DNA from: Madurella fahalii
Taxonomy: Eukaryota > Ascomycota > Sordariomycetes > Sordariales
NCBI GenBank assembly: GCA_029876055.1
Contig: CM056875.1
Location: 2,418,001-2,482,000, forward strand
Direction of reading: 5' to 3'
DNA length: 64,000 bases
The position numbers and the translations under genes are program-made. Below the pieces are notes generated by a model. That model did not search any database and was not told where the DNA came from. It saw only the letters and a program-made list of their open reading frames with translations. This document shows, piece by piece, positions 23,601 through 33,583 of this stretch (within the stretch, counting starts at the first letter, position 1; every line of letters starts with the position of its first letter).

Positions 23601-24136
23601 TTCTTTATCATGCCTCGTCACTCATCGTCTGTTAATCTTGGCCGTATCCAGTACCAATTTCCCAGATAACGCTTTGATTGGCGGGCCGGCTGTGGACGCA
23701 ACCCACCCCAGAAATACACAAGAGGCTCTCTTGTTCCCTGGTCGTCTTTTAACTGGGACTAGCGTTCCCTTCCAAGAACCTTCCCCTGCACCCAAGAGTC
23801 CCCCCTGAAAAAAGTGGAAGTTGAGCATCGCCCCGTCCGGGAACGGCCTTTTCGCACGACTTCTAGCAGAAGACAGCGACACGAATTAATTGCAGCCCTA
23901 CCCGCGCCTCCTTTCCCCCCTCGCCATCGCCCGTTTCTCTTCAGCAATCAAACCGGTCGCAGCAGGCTTGACCGTCCACTCGTTTCCTCGTCTCTTCCGA
24001 CGTCTCGGCGTGTGCCGCCACCAACTGCAGCGTCGCCTGTATTTATTTTCTCGATACTCGCTTCGTGTGCCGTGCCATTCGAGAACTGCTGCCGGATCCA
24101 GCACTGCAATTGAATCCGCACTAGGAGATATCGAAG
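20661..24136. other. 3.5-kb divergent interval between mutase and transporter genes
   Basis: No supported coding sequence. Open frames here are short and compositionally unlike the flanking genes. The interval includes an A9/G10 run at about 20923-20941, a 17-base poly-T run at about 23586-23602 and a locally AT-richer patch at 23230-23370. It presumably contains promoters for both flanking genes, and it is large enough to hide an unrecognised small or non-coding gene. Confidence 0.5.
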
Positions 24137-25599
24137 ATGGGAGTCGAGGAGAAGACCCGTACCTCGGGCGAGCAGCCGCAAGAGCAGAATGGCCCGATCC
24201 TCCCCACAGTCAACCCCGAAGCCGAGAAGGCGCAACCGCCCAAGCCATCGCTTCATCCCGCTTTCTACGTGAGGTGAGTAGAAAAGCTTCGATGGACGGC
24301 TTCGCCGATGACCAGAAGACGATTAACGCGCCGCCGCCAACAGCATCTGGATCGCACTCAGTTCATCCGTCATTCTATTCAACAAATGGATCCTTTCCAC
24401 GCGCGGCTTCGGTAAGGACACCATAAGGTGGGCGCGATGTACGAGAGAAAGACATGCTGAGACTCTGCAGCCTACCCGGTCATCTTGACCACTTACCATT
24501 TGACGTTTGCGACGATCATGACACAGCTCCTCGCCCGGTACACGACTTTGCTCGATGGCCGGAAAACGGTGAAGATGACGGGCCGCGTCTACTTGCGCGC
24601 AATCGTCCCCATCGGCTTCTTCTTCAGCTTGAGCTTGATTTGCGGTAACCTCACCTACCTTTACCTCAGCGTCGCCTTCATCCAGATGCTCAAGGTTGGT
24701 AGTGCCTGCGATTGTTCAATCTTTGCAAGTCCCTGCGCTGACCGGTAAAATAGGCCACCACACCCGTTGCCGTCCTGTTCTCAAGCTGGGCACTTGGCGT
24801 CGCGCAGCCGAACCTCAAGGTCTTCCTCAATGTCTCAGTCATCGTCATTGGCGTCATCATCGCCTCGATCGGTGAGATCAAGTTTGTGTGGATCGGTTTC
24901 ATCTACCAGATTGCCGGCATCATCTTTGAGGCGCTCCGTCTCACTATGGTCCAGCGGCTCCTGAGCTCAGCCGAGTTCAAGATGGACCCGCTTGTCTCTC
25001 TGTACTACTTCGCCCCGGTGTGCGCCGCGATGAACGGTGTGGTTGCCCTCTTTTGGGAGGTGCCCAAGGTCAGCCTGGACGAGATTTACCACGTCGGTCT
25101 CTTCACGTTCTTCCTGAACGGCCTGTGCGCCTTCCTGCTCAACGTCTCGGTCGTCTTCCTGGTGAGTGCCACCGCAGTTTCGAGAATCGCCAAACCGGTT
25201 GCTAACCCCCCTATCCCGTCACAGATCGGCAAGACATCCTCGCTCGTTCTGACTCTCTGCGGTGTCCTCAAGGACGTCATGCTCGTCGTTGCTTCCATGA
25301 TCATCTGGGGCACGCAGGTCACGGGCCTGCAATTCTTTGGCTACAGCATTGCCCTGGGCGGCATGGTCTACTACAAGCTTGGATACGAGGCTATCAAGGG
25401 CTACGCCGGTGAAGCCGGCCGCCAGTGGGCCGACTTTGGTAACCGCCGCCCCATCCTCCGTCGCATCTCGATCATTCTTCTCGTGGTGATGACCATCTTT
25501 GTCCTGCTTGGCGGTCTCGCACCCACCTACGCGCCGGCGATAGACCCCACCGAATATCTGAACGATGCCAAAGCCAAGATAGGCATCACCAGGCCATGA
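24137..25599 (+). CDS. TPT/DUF250-family nucleotide-sugar transporter, probable UDP-galactofuranose transporter
   Basis: Five exons (24137-24273, 24344-24411, 24471-24694, 24754-25161, 25225-25599) give 1212 nt and 403 residues. A hydrophilic, Pro/Glu-rich cytosolic N terminus of about 40 residues is followed by about ten hydrophobic segments typical of the triose-phosphate/nucleotide-sugar transporter superfamily. Conserved-looking stretches include FNKWIL near the first membrane span, the GNLTYLYLSVAF region, and KTSSLVLTLCGVLKD near the C terminus. Such proteins exchange nucleotide sugars across the Golgi membrane. In Aspergillus the UDP-Galf transporter gene (ugtA/glfB) lies next to the mutase gene, and this gene is the nearest neighbour of a mutase, so that assignment is favoured. 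Family membership is secure, the substrate inferred. A general DUF250 transporter of unknown substrate is the alternative. Confidence 0.85.
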
Positions 25600-26231
25600 A
25601 AGAACAACCGGGTAAAGAAAAGGATGGCATGGCATGGCATAGGGCGGGGAAGTCCCTCGCACACCCCTTCCTAAATTCCCCCCTTTATCCACCAATATGA
25701 CGTTTAATACGAGTCCAACAAGCTTGGGAGGCCAGCCAGCCAGCAGGCAAAGGTCAATCGCGAAACGTGACGCCCATTCATCAGATTTGGAATTCGCGGA
25801 GCTCGGAATTGATGACCAGACGATACAACGTGGTTTTCACAACCTACAATACATAATTGCACCATTTTCGCTTCAGTTTTCGATCCGGCTCTGGTTTGTT
25901 TTTTCCTTCCCCTTCCGACCCATTATTGTCTCTGCCCATTTTCGCAAGGCGGCAAAGGATAGGGAATACTGTTTTGAAGAATCGTTATAGACAAGACGTG
26001 GCGGGGCATGAGAAGCTTTGGAAATTGTGTTGCTACACACGGGGGTTCTGATCTAGCTAGGTACGGCATGGTCTCAAGTCACATCATGAAGGTGGGGTGT
26101 GGTGCCGGAGCGACTAGGGGTGCTTTTTCATGTTCTTGTGTGTACCTGTATCACCGGGGGTGTTTAGGAAAATAGATCTGTAGACATGGCATTTTTGGTT
26201 GATTAAGTGGCGTGGGACGGTTTGGACTTTT

Positions 26232-26245
26232 GGGGGGGGGGGGGG
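26232..26245. repeat. 14-base poly-G run
   Basis: A homopolymer of 14 G in the intergenic DNA 3' to the transporter gene. Its length may be a sequencing or assembly artefact. Confidence 0.8.
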
Positions 26246-26830
26246 CCTGAAAGCTTGTTGGTGCTGTTACGTGCACGTACCGTAATCCTCAAATGTATTT
26301 GCCGGCCAAAGGAGGTCTTTCGGTTTGCTTGGGCTGCACCATTTTCTCACTGTTTATATGATGTTGATTAGGGAATAACCAAGCTCATGCTTATTCTTCC
26401 ACGGCCGGTGCTTCGGTAGTTTATCCAGTACCTACTGCCCGGGTAAAGGGGCTTTTCAGAGATGCCGCTCCCGAGAGTTGGAACGATCCGGTCTATCGTC
26501 ATAAAACATACGAGTATGTTCGAGTGCGAGATGTGATTACGATGAGCATAGCATGATTGGGAATCAAGCGTTAAGGTTGCGTACAAGGTGATTGTTGAAC
26601 CTGGGTAACTACGGGCCGATACACAAGGGACAAGCCCACTCTCCCTCTCGAGCACAAGTGTCACGGAGAAGCGGACCGCTGATAAAGCTGCCAAGGACTT
26701 CGTTGATTGTCCTACCACGGTCGAGATACTCATCATGCCAGGATGTCATCGTGGTCACTGAGGGGCCACACTGCCGCCAGCTCCATTCCCTTTCTCTGCC
26801 TTGCGCGCCTCGGGACCCGGCGTCGATTGG

Positions 26831-26849
26831 CACACACACACACACACAC
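26831..26849. repeat. CA dinucleotide microsatellite
   Basis: About nine CA units in the interval downstream of the eL27 gene. Confidence 0.9.
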
Positions 26850-27017
26850 CGGGTATCATGCATCCACCGAGGTAACGACTTGAACGCCAGTCTGTTTGCG
26901 TGTCGCCAAACTGCCGTAAAAATTCAGCTAGTAAGCCTCAGATTTTATTCCGTGATGAATGCTGTATACAGCCCGAAAAACCCGTTCGCCCCGCCCAGCC
27001 AATTGAGGAAAACCCGA

Positions 27018-27725
27018 TCAAAACCCTGCACACAGTCGTCAGTAAACATGACTTACGCCAATGTTGCGCCGAGAGGGCAAACATACTCAGAGGGGTGAAA
27101 AACCACCGGTTCTTGCCGCTTGTGTAGCGCTCCTCCAGCACCTTCTTGACAGTCTTCTTGGCCTCCTCGCGCTGGCTGACCTCCTTGAAGGTGTCGGCCG
27201 ACACGACGCTCTTGAGGCCCTCGAGCTCGAGCGTGTAGCGGGTGGGCATCAGGTGGTTGTAGTTGATGACCTTGATGAAGGGCTTGACCTTGCTGCGCTT
27301 CTCCTGCCTCGACTTGGACATGCGGCGCGTGATCTTGCTCGGGTACCGCTCGATGCCCGCTACCAGGGCGTGGCCGTAGGGGTGTGTCTTGCTGCCGGTG
27401 TCGACGGGTTGGATGATGACGACCTGAAAGTTTGACCGAGTCAGTATCCTATCGGTCCCCGGTTTTCCTTGCGCCCAAGAATCTTTGGATGCAGATTTAG
27501 AGCTCTCCGCGCCGCTGCCTCCCTTTTCCTCCATGCGCCACTTCACTACCACCAACTCAACCATTCCACCTCAGAAACGTCTGCTCTCCATGCGATTCCA
27601 AGCCCAAACATCCAGTATCGGTGTCGACAAAAGAATAGAAGGGCTCATTCGGAACGGCGTACCTTCTTGCCGGCATAGCGACCCCGGGTGACCAGGCAAA
27701 CTCGCGACGTCTTAAGGAACTTCAT
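27018..27725 (-). CDS. rpl27: 60S ribosomal protein eL27
   Basis: Three coding exons (27725-27663, 27423-27087 and 27025-27018) total 408 nt and give 135 residues, the usual eL27 length. The protein begins MKFLKTSRV, with RGRYAGKK at the N-terminal KOW-like segment, then HALVAGIERYP and NYNHLMPTRYTLE, and ends KNRWFFTPLRF as in fungal and animal eL27. The last coding exon is only eight bases: it completes the Arg codon and adds Phe and the stop. Without it the frame runs into the intron and replaces the invariant C-terminal RF with unrelated sequence. Introns are GT-AG. The protein is a structural component of the cytosolic large subunit. The gene is head-to-head with Nce101, separated by 477 bp. 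Confidence 0.97.
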
Positions 27726-28202
27726 CTTGTCGGTTCTGTTTAAAAATAAACGGCGTTAGCAACCTAGAAATCCTGGGAAAGCGTATGCTTCGAAACGGTA
27801 AAACGCAATGGGAACACGACATACCTGTTTTGCCTACCTGATGTCGACTGGGCACGGAGAGTGAGGACAGAACCGGTGCTTGAGGTCTTTCCCCAAAATA
27901 ATTTCCAGTTTGTGGGTTGTCAAAATTCGAGTGGGCAACTGGCAAGCATTGGTCGGGTTGGATGACTAATAGTGGTCCGTGCGCTTCTACGGAGAGCATC
28001 TGCCAAGGGCTCTGCGAGCTGAGCACGGCTGGGGACTCCCGATTTCCGGCTTCCTCACAGCTGCCCAGGAAAAGAGCCTCGAGGAAACCAACAGCGCAGA
28101 TTCATCGTGCAATCACGCTACAGATTGTTGCTTGGAAAAATCCACACGACCGCCATACTCCGTTCCAGACGTGCACCCATAGGCCATTTCAAGCTCACAG
28201 CC
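27726..28202. promoter_or_regulatory. Shared upstream interval of eL27 and Nce101
   Basis: A 477-bp divergent interval must contain the promoters of both flanking genes. No coding frame with family similarity is visible. A leader intron for eL27 is possible but was not resolved. Confidence 0.5.
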
Positions 28203-28428
28203 ATGGCAGCTCCAGTCTACATCATCTCGCGCGTTGCGGATCCCATTTTCGCCGTCTTCATCGGCGTCTCAGCAGCCGCAGTGAGAATCAATCGCGAGGA
28301 GAAGGAGAAGGGCAGGTCTACTCAGGAGATCATTGACGCAGCCCGTCGGTACGTCATTCGTATATGTACAACCCTCGGGTCGTTTCTGACACAGACCTCG
28401 CAGGCGCCTTGGATTCGCGAGTTCGTGA
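28203..28428 (+). CDS. nce101: Nce101-family small membrane protein
   Basis: Two exons (28203-28348, 28404-28428) total 171 nt and give 56 residues. The protein starts MAAPVYIISRVADPIFAVFI, a hydrophobic segment likely to span a membrane, followed by a charged stretch with RINREEKEKGRS and a basic C terminus. This matches the Nce101 (non-classical export protein 1) family, whose yeast member is 53 residues with a similar FSDPLLAI-type segment; it was named for a role in secretion of proteins lacking signal peptides. The function is not well defined biochemically. Reading through the intron would give a longer, compositionally odd tail, so the spliced form with a GTACGT donor and CGCAG acceptor is preferred. 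The stop lies 145 bp from the converging stop of the TTC36-like gene. Confidence 0.85.
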
Positions 28429-28573
28429 TTTGTTTAGGTGCACTACCTGTCCACATACACCTGGGAGCGCATCCCCATACGCTTGACAACCAATCCGGAA
28501 CGCCGTATATCATAGCTCGAACATACACCTTAGTCATCGCTTCCACTGGTCGTCGCCCTCTCTCCACGCGCCA

Positions 28574-29371
28574 TTACGATGCATAATCTGATCCATATTC
28601 CTTCTTCATCGCCTCCCGGACCATCTGTCCGCACAGCTTAGCTGTCGGGTTCGTGCTCACTGCCAGTCCCTTGGCGATCTCATTGCCGTATCTGCCTCCC
28701 AACGCGAAATCCTGCGAGGCCCGTTCCTCAAAGTCCAACTTCGACCACCGCGATTCCGGCCTCGCCTCATCCACCGAGACAGCTTTGGAGAGCATCAGCT
28801 TGGAGGTCATGAGATATATGGCGGCCCGCTGGGTATGAGCCATCGCCAGCGTTTTGGCGACCTGCGGTGACAGCCTCGAGTACGGAACCGCCGGGGTCAG
28901 CAGTGAGATGGCGCGGTCGAGGTCGTCTAGCAGAGTCTTTGCCGTTTCCAATCTCTCCGCATCGTCGACTTCCCGAATTAGTGCTTGCGGCAATCTCGGG
29001 GCGTCAGTGACAAGGATCGAGTCTCCGTACAGCCGCCTCAGAGCCTGCGCCCTGTTGTTGCGGGCGCTCGCATACCGTGGGTGGTCGTAGATGAGACGGC
29101 TAAGCCTGGAAACACACTCGCGATATCCGCCGACAATGTCGACCTCTTCGGTGTTGCCTGGTTGCGGCCTCGCCTTTTCGATTTCGAGGTTCTGGATGGA
29201 CAAGATGATGTCGCGCTCTTGCTGGGAGATTTGCTGGTATTCTAAATCCGAAATGTGGGGGTCTTTTGGAAGCGTTGGATCGACTTGGATGGCGAAAGAT
29301 GGGTCGAACTCTGGGTCCTTGATCTTTTCGAGGACGTTGATGTCGCGCCGGCTCAGCTCGATGTAAGCCAT
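28574..29371 (-). CDS. Tetratricopeptide-repeat protein, TTC36 homologue
   Basis: An uninterrupted frame of 265 residues. It opens with a DPEFDPSF segment like the N terminus of TTC36. Central helices carry SARNNRAQALRRLYGD and LDDLDRAISLLTP, and near the C terminus are DFALGGRYGN and LAVSTNPTAKLCGQMVREAM. Human TTC36 shows the same succession: SAYNNRAQA, LEDLERAVEL, a DFERAARLGS segment and LNPYAALCNRML. The protein is longer than human TTC36 (189 residues) because of extra sequence between the repeats. No signal peptide or membrane segment is seen, so it is probably cytosolic. TTC36 in mammals binds 4-hydroxyphenylpyruvate dioxygenase and protects it from degradation; here the gene is head-to-head with that enzyme's gene. 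Family call strong, function inferred from family and neighbourhood. Confidence 0.88.
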   Translation of the reverse strand: MAYIELSRRDINVLEKIKDPEFDPSFAIQVDPTLPKDPHISDLEYQQISQQERDIILSIQNLEIEKARPQPGNTEEVDIVGGYRECVSRLSRLIYDHPRYASARNNRAQALRRLYGDSILVTDAPRLPQALIREVDDAERLETAKTLLDDLDRAISLLTPAVPYSRLSPQVAKTLAMAHTQRAAIYLMTSKLMLSKAVSVDEARPESRWSKLDFEERASQDFALGGRYGNEIAKGLAVSTNPTAKLCGQMVREAMKKEYGSDYAS

Positions 29372-30372
29372 GATGTCACTCTCTGCAAGAGCTCTGTACC
29401 GGCCCTATCGCCCAGCGTCTCGTGCCGATGGGATAGTGGACTCGACGGTGCAAATGGGAGAAGGGGGGCTCAAACCGAAGATGCAAATTCAACGACAACA
29501 ATTCCGATCTGTTTTGTCATGGAGTGTTTGGTGATAGGTGCTCAGTAATGGCGCAAATGTCGATGGGCTATACGGAACATATGCATCCACTTGGCCAATC
29601 TGGAACCACCGTTTCCACTTACTAACCACAGCTGCTCAATCAAGGAATGCACAGGTCTCGTGGCTTGCTCGAGGCGATTGGGAACAAGTGACGGCTGCTG
29701 ACTGTTGCCTCTTCGACTAACACTGAGGGGGCGGCATGGGCTGCGGCGCTCGGCCAGAGTCGGCATTGTACGGCTTTGGCGGGCGATCCACGCTACGGTA
29801 GCCATTCCGCTGCCCGTGCTCCACATCGGACGGCCTAAGCCGCCAAACACTGACCGCAACGCACTCCCAAACTCGGCTTTATCGTCATTGTTTGGGGGAG
29901 TTGACCTAACAATTCGATCTGGCTGAAGGCCGCAACGGTCCAATTGCCGTATGGGTTCACAGACCTTAGAAGGGGGGAAGGGAAGGGGAAGGAGCCGACT
30001 ACCCGAGAGACAGCCAACTATGTCCATTGGACTCGCGTCAGACCCGCCCCCTGCTTCTTCTTTCCATCTCTTCGATGAGTGCAGTACCGGGCTTAGGCGT
30101 GTGACGTGAATCGGCCGGCTGGACCTGTTCCCCATTTCCGTCGGAAAGTTGGATACGACAGGGGCATCGTTAAGCCGACTTCGTCTTCCATTGCGACGCA
30201 TATAAGCCGCCATTTCCTTCGGCCTGCCCGTAAGAGTGCCGAATAACAGCCTCCGTGCCACTCTTCAAACTTTAAACTTACTCTCTCTCCCCACTCCAAT
30301 TTTCCCTGGTATCCTTGAGTAATAAGGTTCCTTTCACAGTAGCTGCACAGCCCAGAAACTAGCTCTGTGAGC
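29372..30372. promoter_or_regulatory. Shared 1-kb upstream interval of TTC36-like and HPPD genes
   Basis: The divergent interval has no supported coding frame. It contains CCAAT at 29940-29944 and 30296-30300 and an ATATAAG sequence at about 30200-30206, roughly 170 bp before the dioxygenase ATG. The length and placement allow coordinated control of both genes, but this is inference. Confidence 0.5.
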
Positions 30373-31629
30373 ATGTCACCGTCTGCCATCTTAGACTCCG
30401 TTACGCACTCAAACGGCTACGCTTCCTCGGGAGCATCGGACTACGCTGTCCAAAGCCCTACTCCTAACTTCAACGGCTATGACCACGTAACCTGGTGGGT
30501 TGGCAACGCCAAGCAGGCGGCCGGGTACTACAACACCTTCTTCGGGTTCAGGACCATCGCCTACCGGGGGCTCGAGACCGGCAGCCGGTATTTTGCTTCG
30601 TACGTGGTCGTCAACAAGGACGTCCGCTTCGTCTTCACATCCCCCATCCGGTCAGAGAAGCACCTGCCGGCGGACGAACCCATTTCTCCCGAGGACCGGC
30701 ACCTTCTCCGTGAGATCCACGAGCACCTAGAGAAGCACGGCGACGCCGTCAAGGATGTGGCCTTCGAGGTCGACAACGTCGATGGTGTCTACGATAAGGC
30801 CGTGGCCGAGGGCGCCGACTCGGTGCAGCCGCCCATGACCACGGGCGACAAGGAGTTCGGCCACGTGCGGACCGCCGTCATCCGCACCTACGGCGACACC
30901 ACGCACACGCTCATCGCGCGCCAGAACTTCCGGGGTGCCTTCCTCCCCGGCTTCCGCGCTGTTGCGTCGCCCACGCCGCCCGCCCTCGCCGCCCTCCCCG
31001 GCGTGCCACTCACGCGCATCGACCACTGCGTCGGCAACCAGGACTGGAACGAGATGGTGTCGGCGTGCGCCTTCTACGAGCAGTGCCTGTCGTTCCACCG
31101 CTTCTGGTCCGTCGACGACAGCCAGATCTGCACCGAGTTCTCGGCGCTGAGCAGCATCGTCATGGCGAGCCCCAATAACGTCGTCAAGATGCCCATCAAC
31201 GAGCCTGCCCCGGGCAAGAAGAAGTCGCAGATCGAGGAGTACGTCCAGTTCAACTCGGGCCCCGGCGTCCAGCACATCGCGCTGCTCACGCCCGACATCA
31301 TCTCGGCTGTGAGCGCTTTGCGCGCGCGCGGCGTCGAGTTCATCGCGGTGCCCAAGACGTACTACGACACCATGCGGACGCGCCTCAAGACGGAGCGGCG
31401 CAACTGGGAGCTCAAGGAGGACCTTGATGTCATTGAGCGGTTGAATATCCTCATTGATTACGACGAGCAGGGATACCTGCTGCAGCTGTTCACCAAGCCG
31501 CTGATGGACCGGCCGACGGTGTTTATCGAGATTATCCAGCGGAATGAGTTTGACGGGTTTGGCGCGGGCAACTTCAAGAGCTTGTTCGAGGCGATTGAGC
31601 GGGAGCAGGCGGAGCGGGGGAATCTGTAA
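30373..31629 (+). CDS. hppD: 4-hydroxyphenylpyruvate dioxygenase
   Basis: An intronless frame of 418 residues from the ATG at 30373; the GTG two codons upstream was not used. The enzyme oxidises and decarboxylates 4-hydroxyphenylpyruvate to homogentisate, the second step of tyrosine degradation and the source of homogentisate-derived pyomelanin in fungi. Two vicinal-oxygen-chelate domains are visible (about 35-190 and 210-400). The three iron ligands are His218 in RIDHCVGN, His301 in GVQHIALL and Glu386 in FIEIIQR. The C terminus is complete, ending in a Glu/Arg-rich helix. Length matches the family. It is cytosolic and iron(II)-dependent. Homogentisate dioxygenase and other pathway genes are not next to it here; its divergent neighbour is the TTC36-like gene. 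Confidence 0.97.
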   Translation: MSPSAILDSVTHSNGYASSGASDYAVQSPTPNFNGYDHVTWWVGNAKQAAGYYNTFFGFRTIAYRGLETGSRYFASYVVVNKDVRFVFTSPIRSEKHLPADEPISPEDRHLLREIHEHLEKHGDAVKDVAFEVDNVDGVYDKAVAEGADSVQPPMTTGDKEFGHVRTAVIRTYGDTTHTLIARQNFRGAFLPGFRAVASPTPPALAALPGVPLTRIDHCVGNQDWNEMVSACAFYEQCLSFHRFWSVDDSQICTEFSALSSIVMASPNNVVKMPINEPAPGKKKSQIEEYVQFNSGPGVQHIALLTPDIISAVSALRARGVEFIAVPKTYYDTMRTRLKTERRNWELKEDLDVIERLNILIDYDEQGYLLQLFTKPLMDRPTVFIEIIQRNEFDGFGAGNFKSLFEAIEREQAERGNL

Positions 31630-31980
31630 TTGTTGGTTTGGCACGGGATAGGGTTGTAGTTTATGATACCGGTTCGGTTGATTTGCAACAGCCAGAACAT
31701 GATAAATCTCTTTTGCAATTACTTCCGAGCTTTTTTTTTCTTTATTCTCTTGCGAATCAGCCGCTGTCGTGTATTCTTATCCGGTTGCAAGCAATTGCCT
31801 TTCCACCGGAACCCCACGATGTCCCCCAACGCCTAGCAATGACCTCGTTTTCCTCATCCACTTGCCCAATCCAAAAAAAAAAAAAAAAAAAAAAACACTT
31901 GCTATGTAAAACCGTCTATTCCGGCGCTTGCCAAAAGACACTCTACTCACTCTCCGGCTGCATCGGCTCGCCAGTTCCAC
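31630..31980. other. Convergent 3' interval with 23-base poly-A
   Basis: A short stretch between the converging HPPD and TFIIH p44 genes. It holds a poly-T run near 31731-31741 and 23 consecutive A at 31873-31895. No gene is seen. Confidence 0.6.
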
Positions 31981-33583
31981 CTATGAATCGACGGCCATCG
32001 CCTCTCCGGCGCCATTTCCCTGTCCATTAACCTTCCCATTCTCGGTCCGCTCCGACCCATCGACCAACTCGGTCCCGCGCGTGTCGCTCTGACACCCGGG
32101 ACAGTTATGAATGATCTCGTGCGCAAACACATCGCAGTCAATACAGAAGTGATTCCCGCACACCTGGCACTTGTACCTGCCGCTCTCGCTCACCCCTTTG
32201 ACGACCTCGGCCGCCAAGACGCCTCCCTTTTCGCCCCCCCCGGCTAGCTTGTCCGCCCTCGCTGACGCCCCCTTCCCCTTCCCCTTGACAGCCCCAGGGG
32301 GGATGTCGGGAAACCTCGTCAGGCACGCAAAGCACCCCATGGCCCCCTTCTCGGCCACCGCCGCCGCCGCCTCGGCCCAGCTCACCTCCACCCACCCCCT
32401 GAGCGGGAAGAGATGGTGGTAGGACCGCGCGAGATGGGTGCTCAAGATCAGCGTGAGCCCGCAGCAGGGGCACTCGGCCGGCAGCCGGCAGACCTTTGTC
32501 CTGCACCGCGTGCAGGCGTAGCCTTCCCTCGACGGGCGGTTGTGGCAGGCGCAGAGGGAGACATGGTCCTTTGAGGCGAGGGTGCGGGAGGGGAAGCCCA
32601 TCATGAGCAGCGAGGCGTTGTGCTGCTCGCTGGCGAGGGTTGGGGGAGGGGTCGTGGCGGCGAGGAAGAGTTCGCGGAAATGCTGCTCGTGGAGGGCGAC
32701 GGAGTAGTTGTCGGGGGAGGTGGTGGACGAGTTGGTGCGGGTGCAGAGCTCGGCACAGATGGCTACTTGTGCAGCGAGCCCGACGACGGAGACGCGGATC
32801 CGGTCGGCTATCAGGTTGGATATGGTGTCATGGATGTCGCCTGGATCGAAGGAGACTAGGGCGCCGTAGATGACGAGGACTTCGCGCGTGCCGTGGGACG
32901 GGGTGTGGCTAGGGATTAGGAGGGATGAGGTTAGTAAGCCGTGAGGGGGGAAACCCGTGGTAGGTCTCATACAATAACGCGCCGCGGCACATCTCCAGGG
33001 CATTCTGGAGGCTCGGGTTGCCCTGTGGTTCTTGTTGTTCTGCATATATCCTCAGCTTCTCGATGTGTTCCGCGGGATTCCCGCTCATGTCGCTGATTCT
33101 GACGGCAATGCCGTCGCGCATGCCGACGATGCCCATTTGACTGATGGGGTTCTGCTCGAAATATTCTCGCACAAAATCGACGGCATAGTTGAGTGCTAGG
33201 AGGTAACGGTTCGGCAGAAGGTCCTTCTCGGCCATGGCGAAGCTCATGTCGAGCACTAGCATGAGGTGTCGGATGATGCCGCGCTGCAGCGGAGTGGTGT
33301 CTCGCATAAGGCGTCGGCGTTTCTCGGCCTCAAGCAGTGCCTCGATAGTAATGCCGCCTTCCTCGGCCTCGACTACTTGCTCCCATGATCGTTGGATGTC
33401 TTCCCATGCCGCCTTAGAGCGACCGCCGCCCTTAGCTTTCCGGCCATCGCCCTTATTCCCGGCACTGCGGGCCGTCTTTGACCGTGTGCCATAGGAACTC
33501 CCATCAGGGTCCGATGCCACGCGGTGGTCATTGAGATCGTCATCCGAGAGGTCCTCGACGTATTCGCCGTCAGAGTCGGCCAT
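31981..33583 (-). CDS. ssl1: TFIIH core subunit p44/Ssl1
   Basis: Two exons (33583-32973 and 32908-31981) total 1539 nt and give 512 residues. The protein is a subunit of the TFIIH core that stimulates the XPD/Rad3 helicase in transcription initiation and nucleotide excision repair. An acidic N terminus precedes a von Willebrand A/Ssl1-like domain starting around residue 100 (RHLMLVLDMS, with Asp112 at the metal-site position). The domain contains SLQNALEMCRGAL and TREVLVIYGAL, the latter joined by the intron. The C-terminal half carries Cys-rich zinc motifs: CACHNR...CTRC...CPCC, then CFAC and a C-terminal CQVCGNHFC...CPGC RING-type finger. The intron has a GTATGA donor and a GCTTACTAAC branch region. 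Ala/Gly/Lys-rich insertions lie between the two zinc regions. Nuclear. Confidence 0.95.

Larger units (their letters stand above)
25600..27017. other. Convergent 3' interval
   Basis: The interval lies between two converging gene ends and no gene is supported. It contains GGCATGGCAT repeats (25624-25641), a 14-G run (26232-26245) and a (CA)9 microsatellite (26831-26849). The rest is unremarkable. Confidence 0.6.

Noticed and set aside
20661..24136. Possible transposon or RIP-mutated element in the long ugmA-transporter gap
   Set aside because: No terminal repeats, transposase-like frames or strongly AT-rich block could be identified by eye; a computed RIP index would be needed.
28203..28586. 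A 127-residue unspliced reading of Nce101
   Set aside because: The tail after ARRY is unlike the family; a GTACGT donor and CGCAG acceptor give the expected 56-residue protein.
30727..31644. A 305-codon open frame antisense to the dioxygenase gene
   Set aside because: It mirrors the GC-rich coding frame of hppD; its composition (Asp/Leu/Arg/Val-rich) is typical of a shadow frame and no domain is visible.
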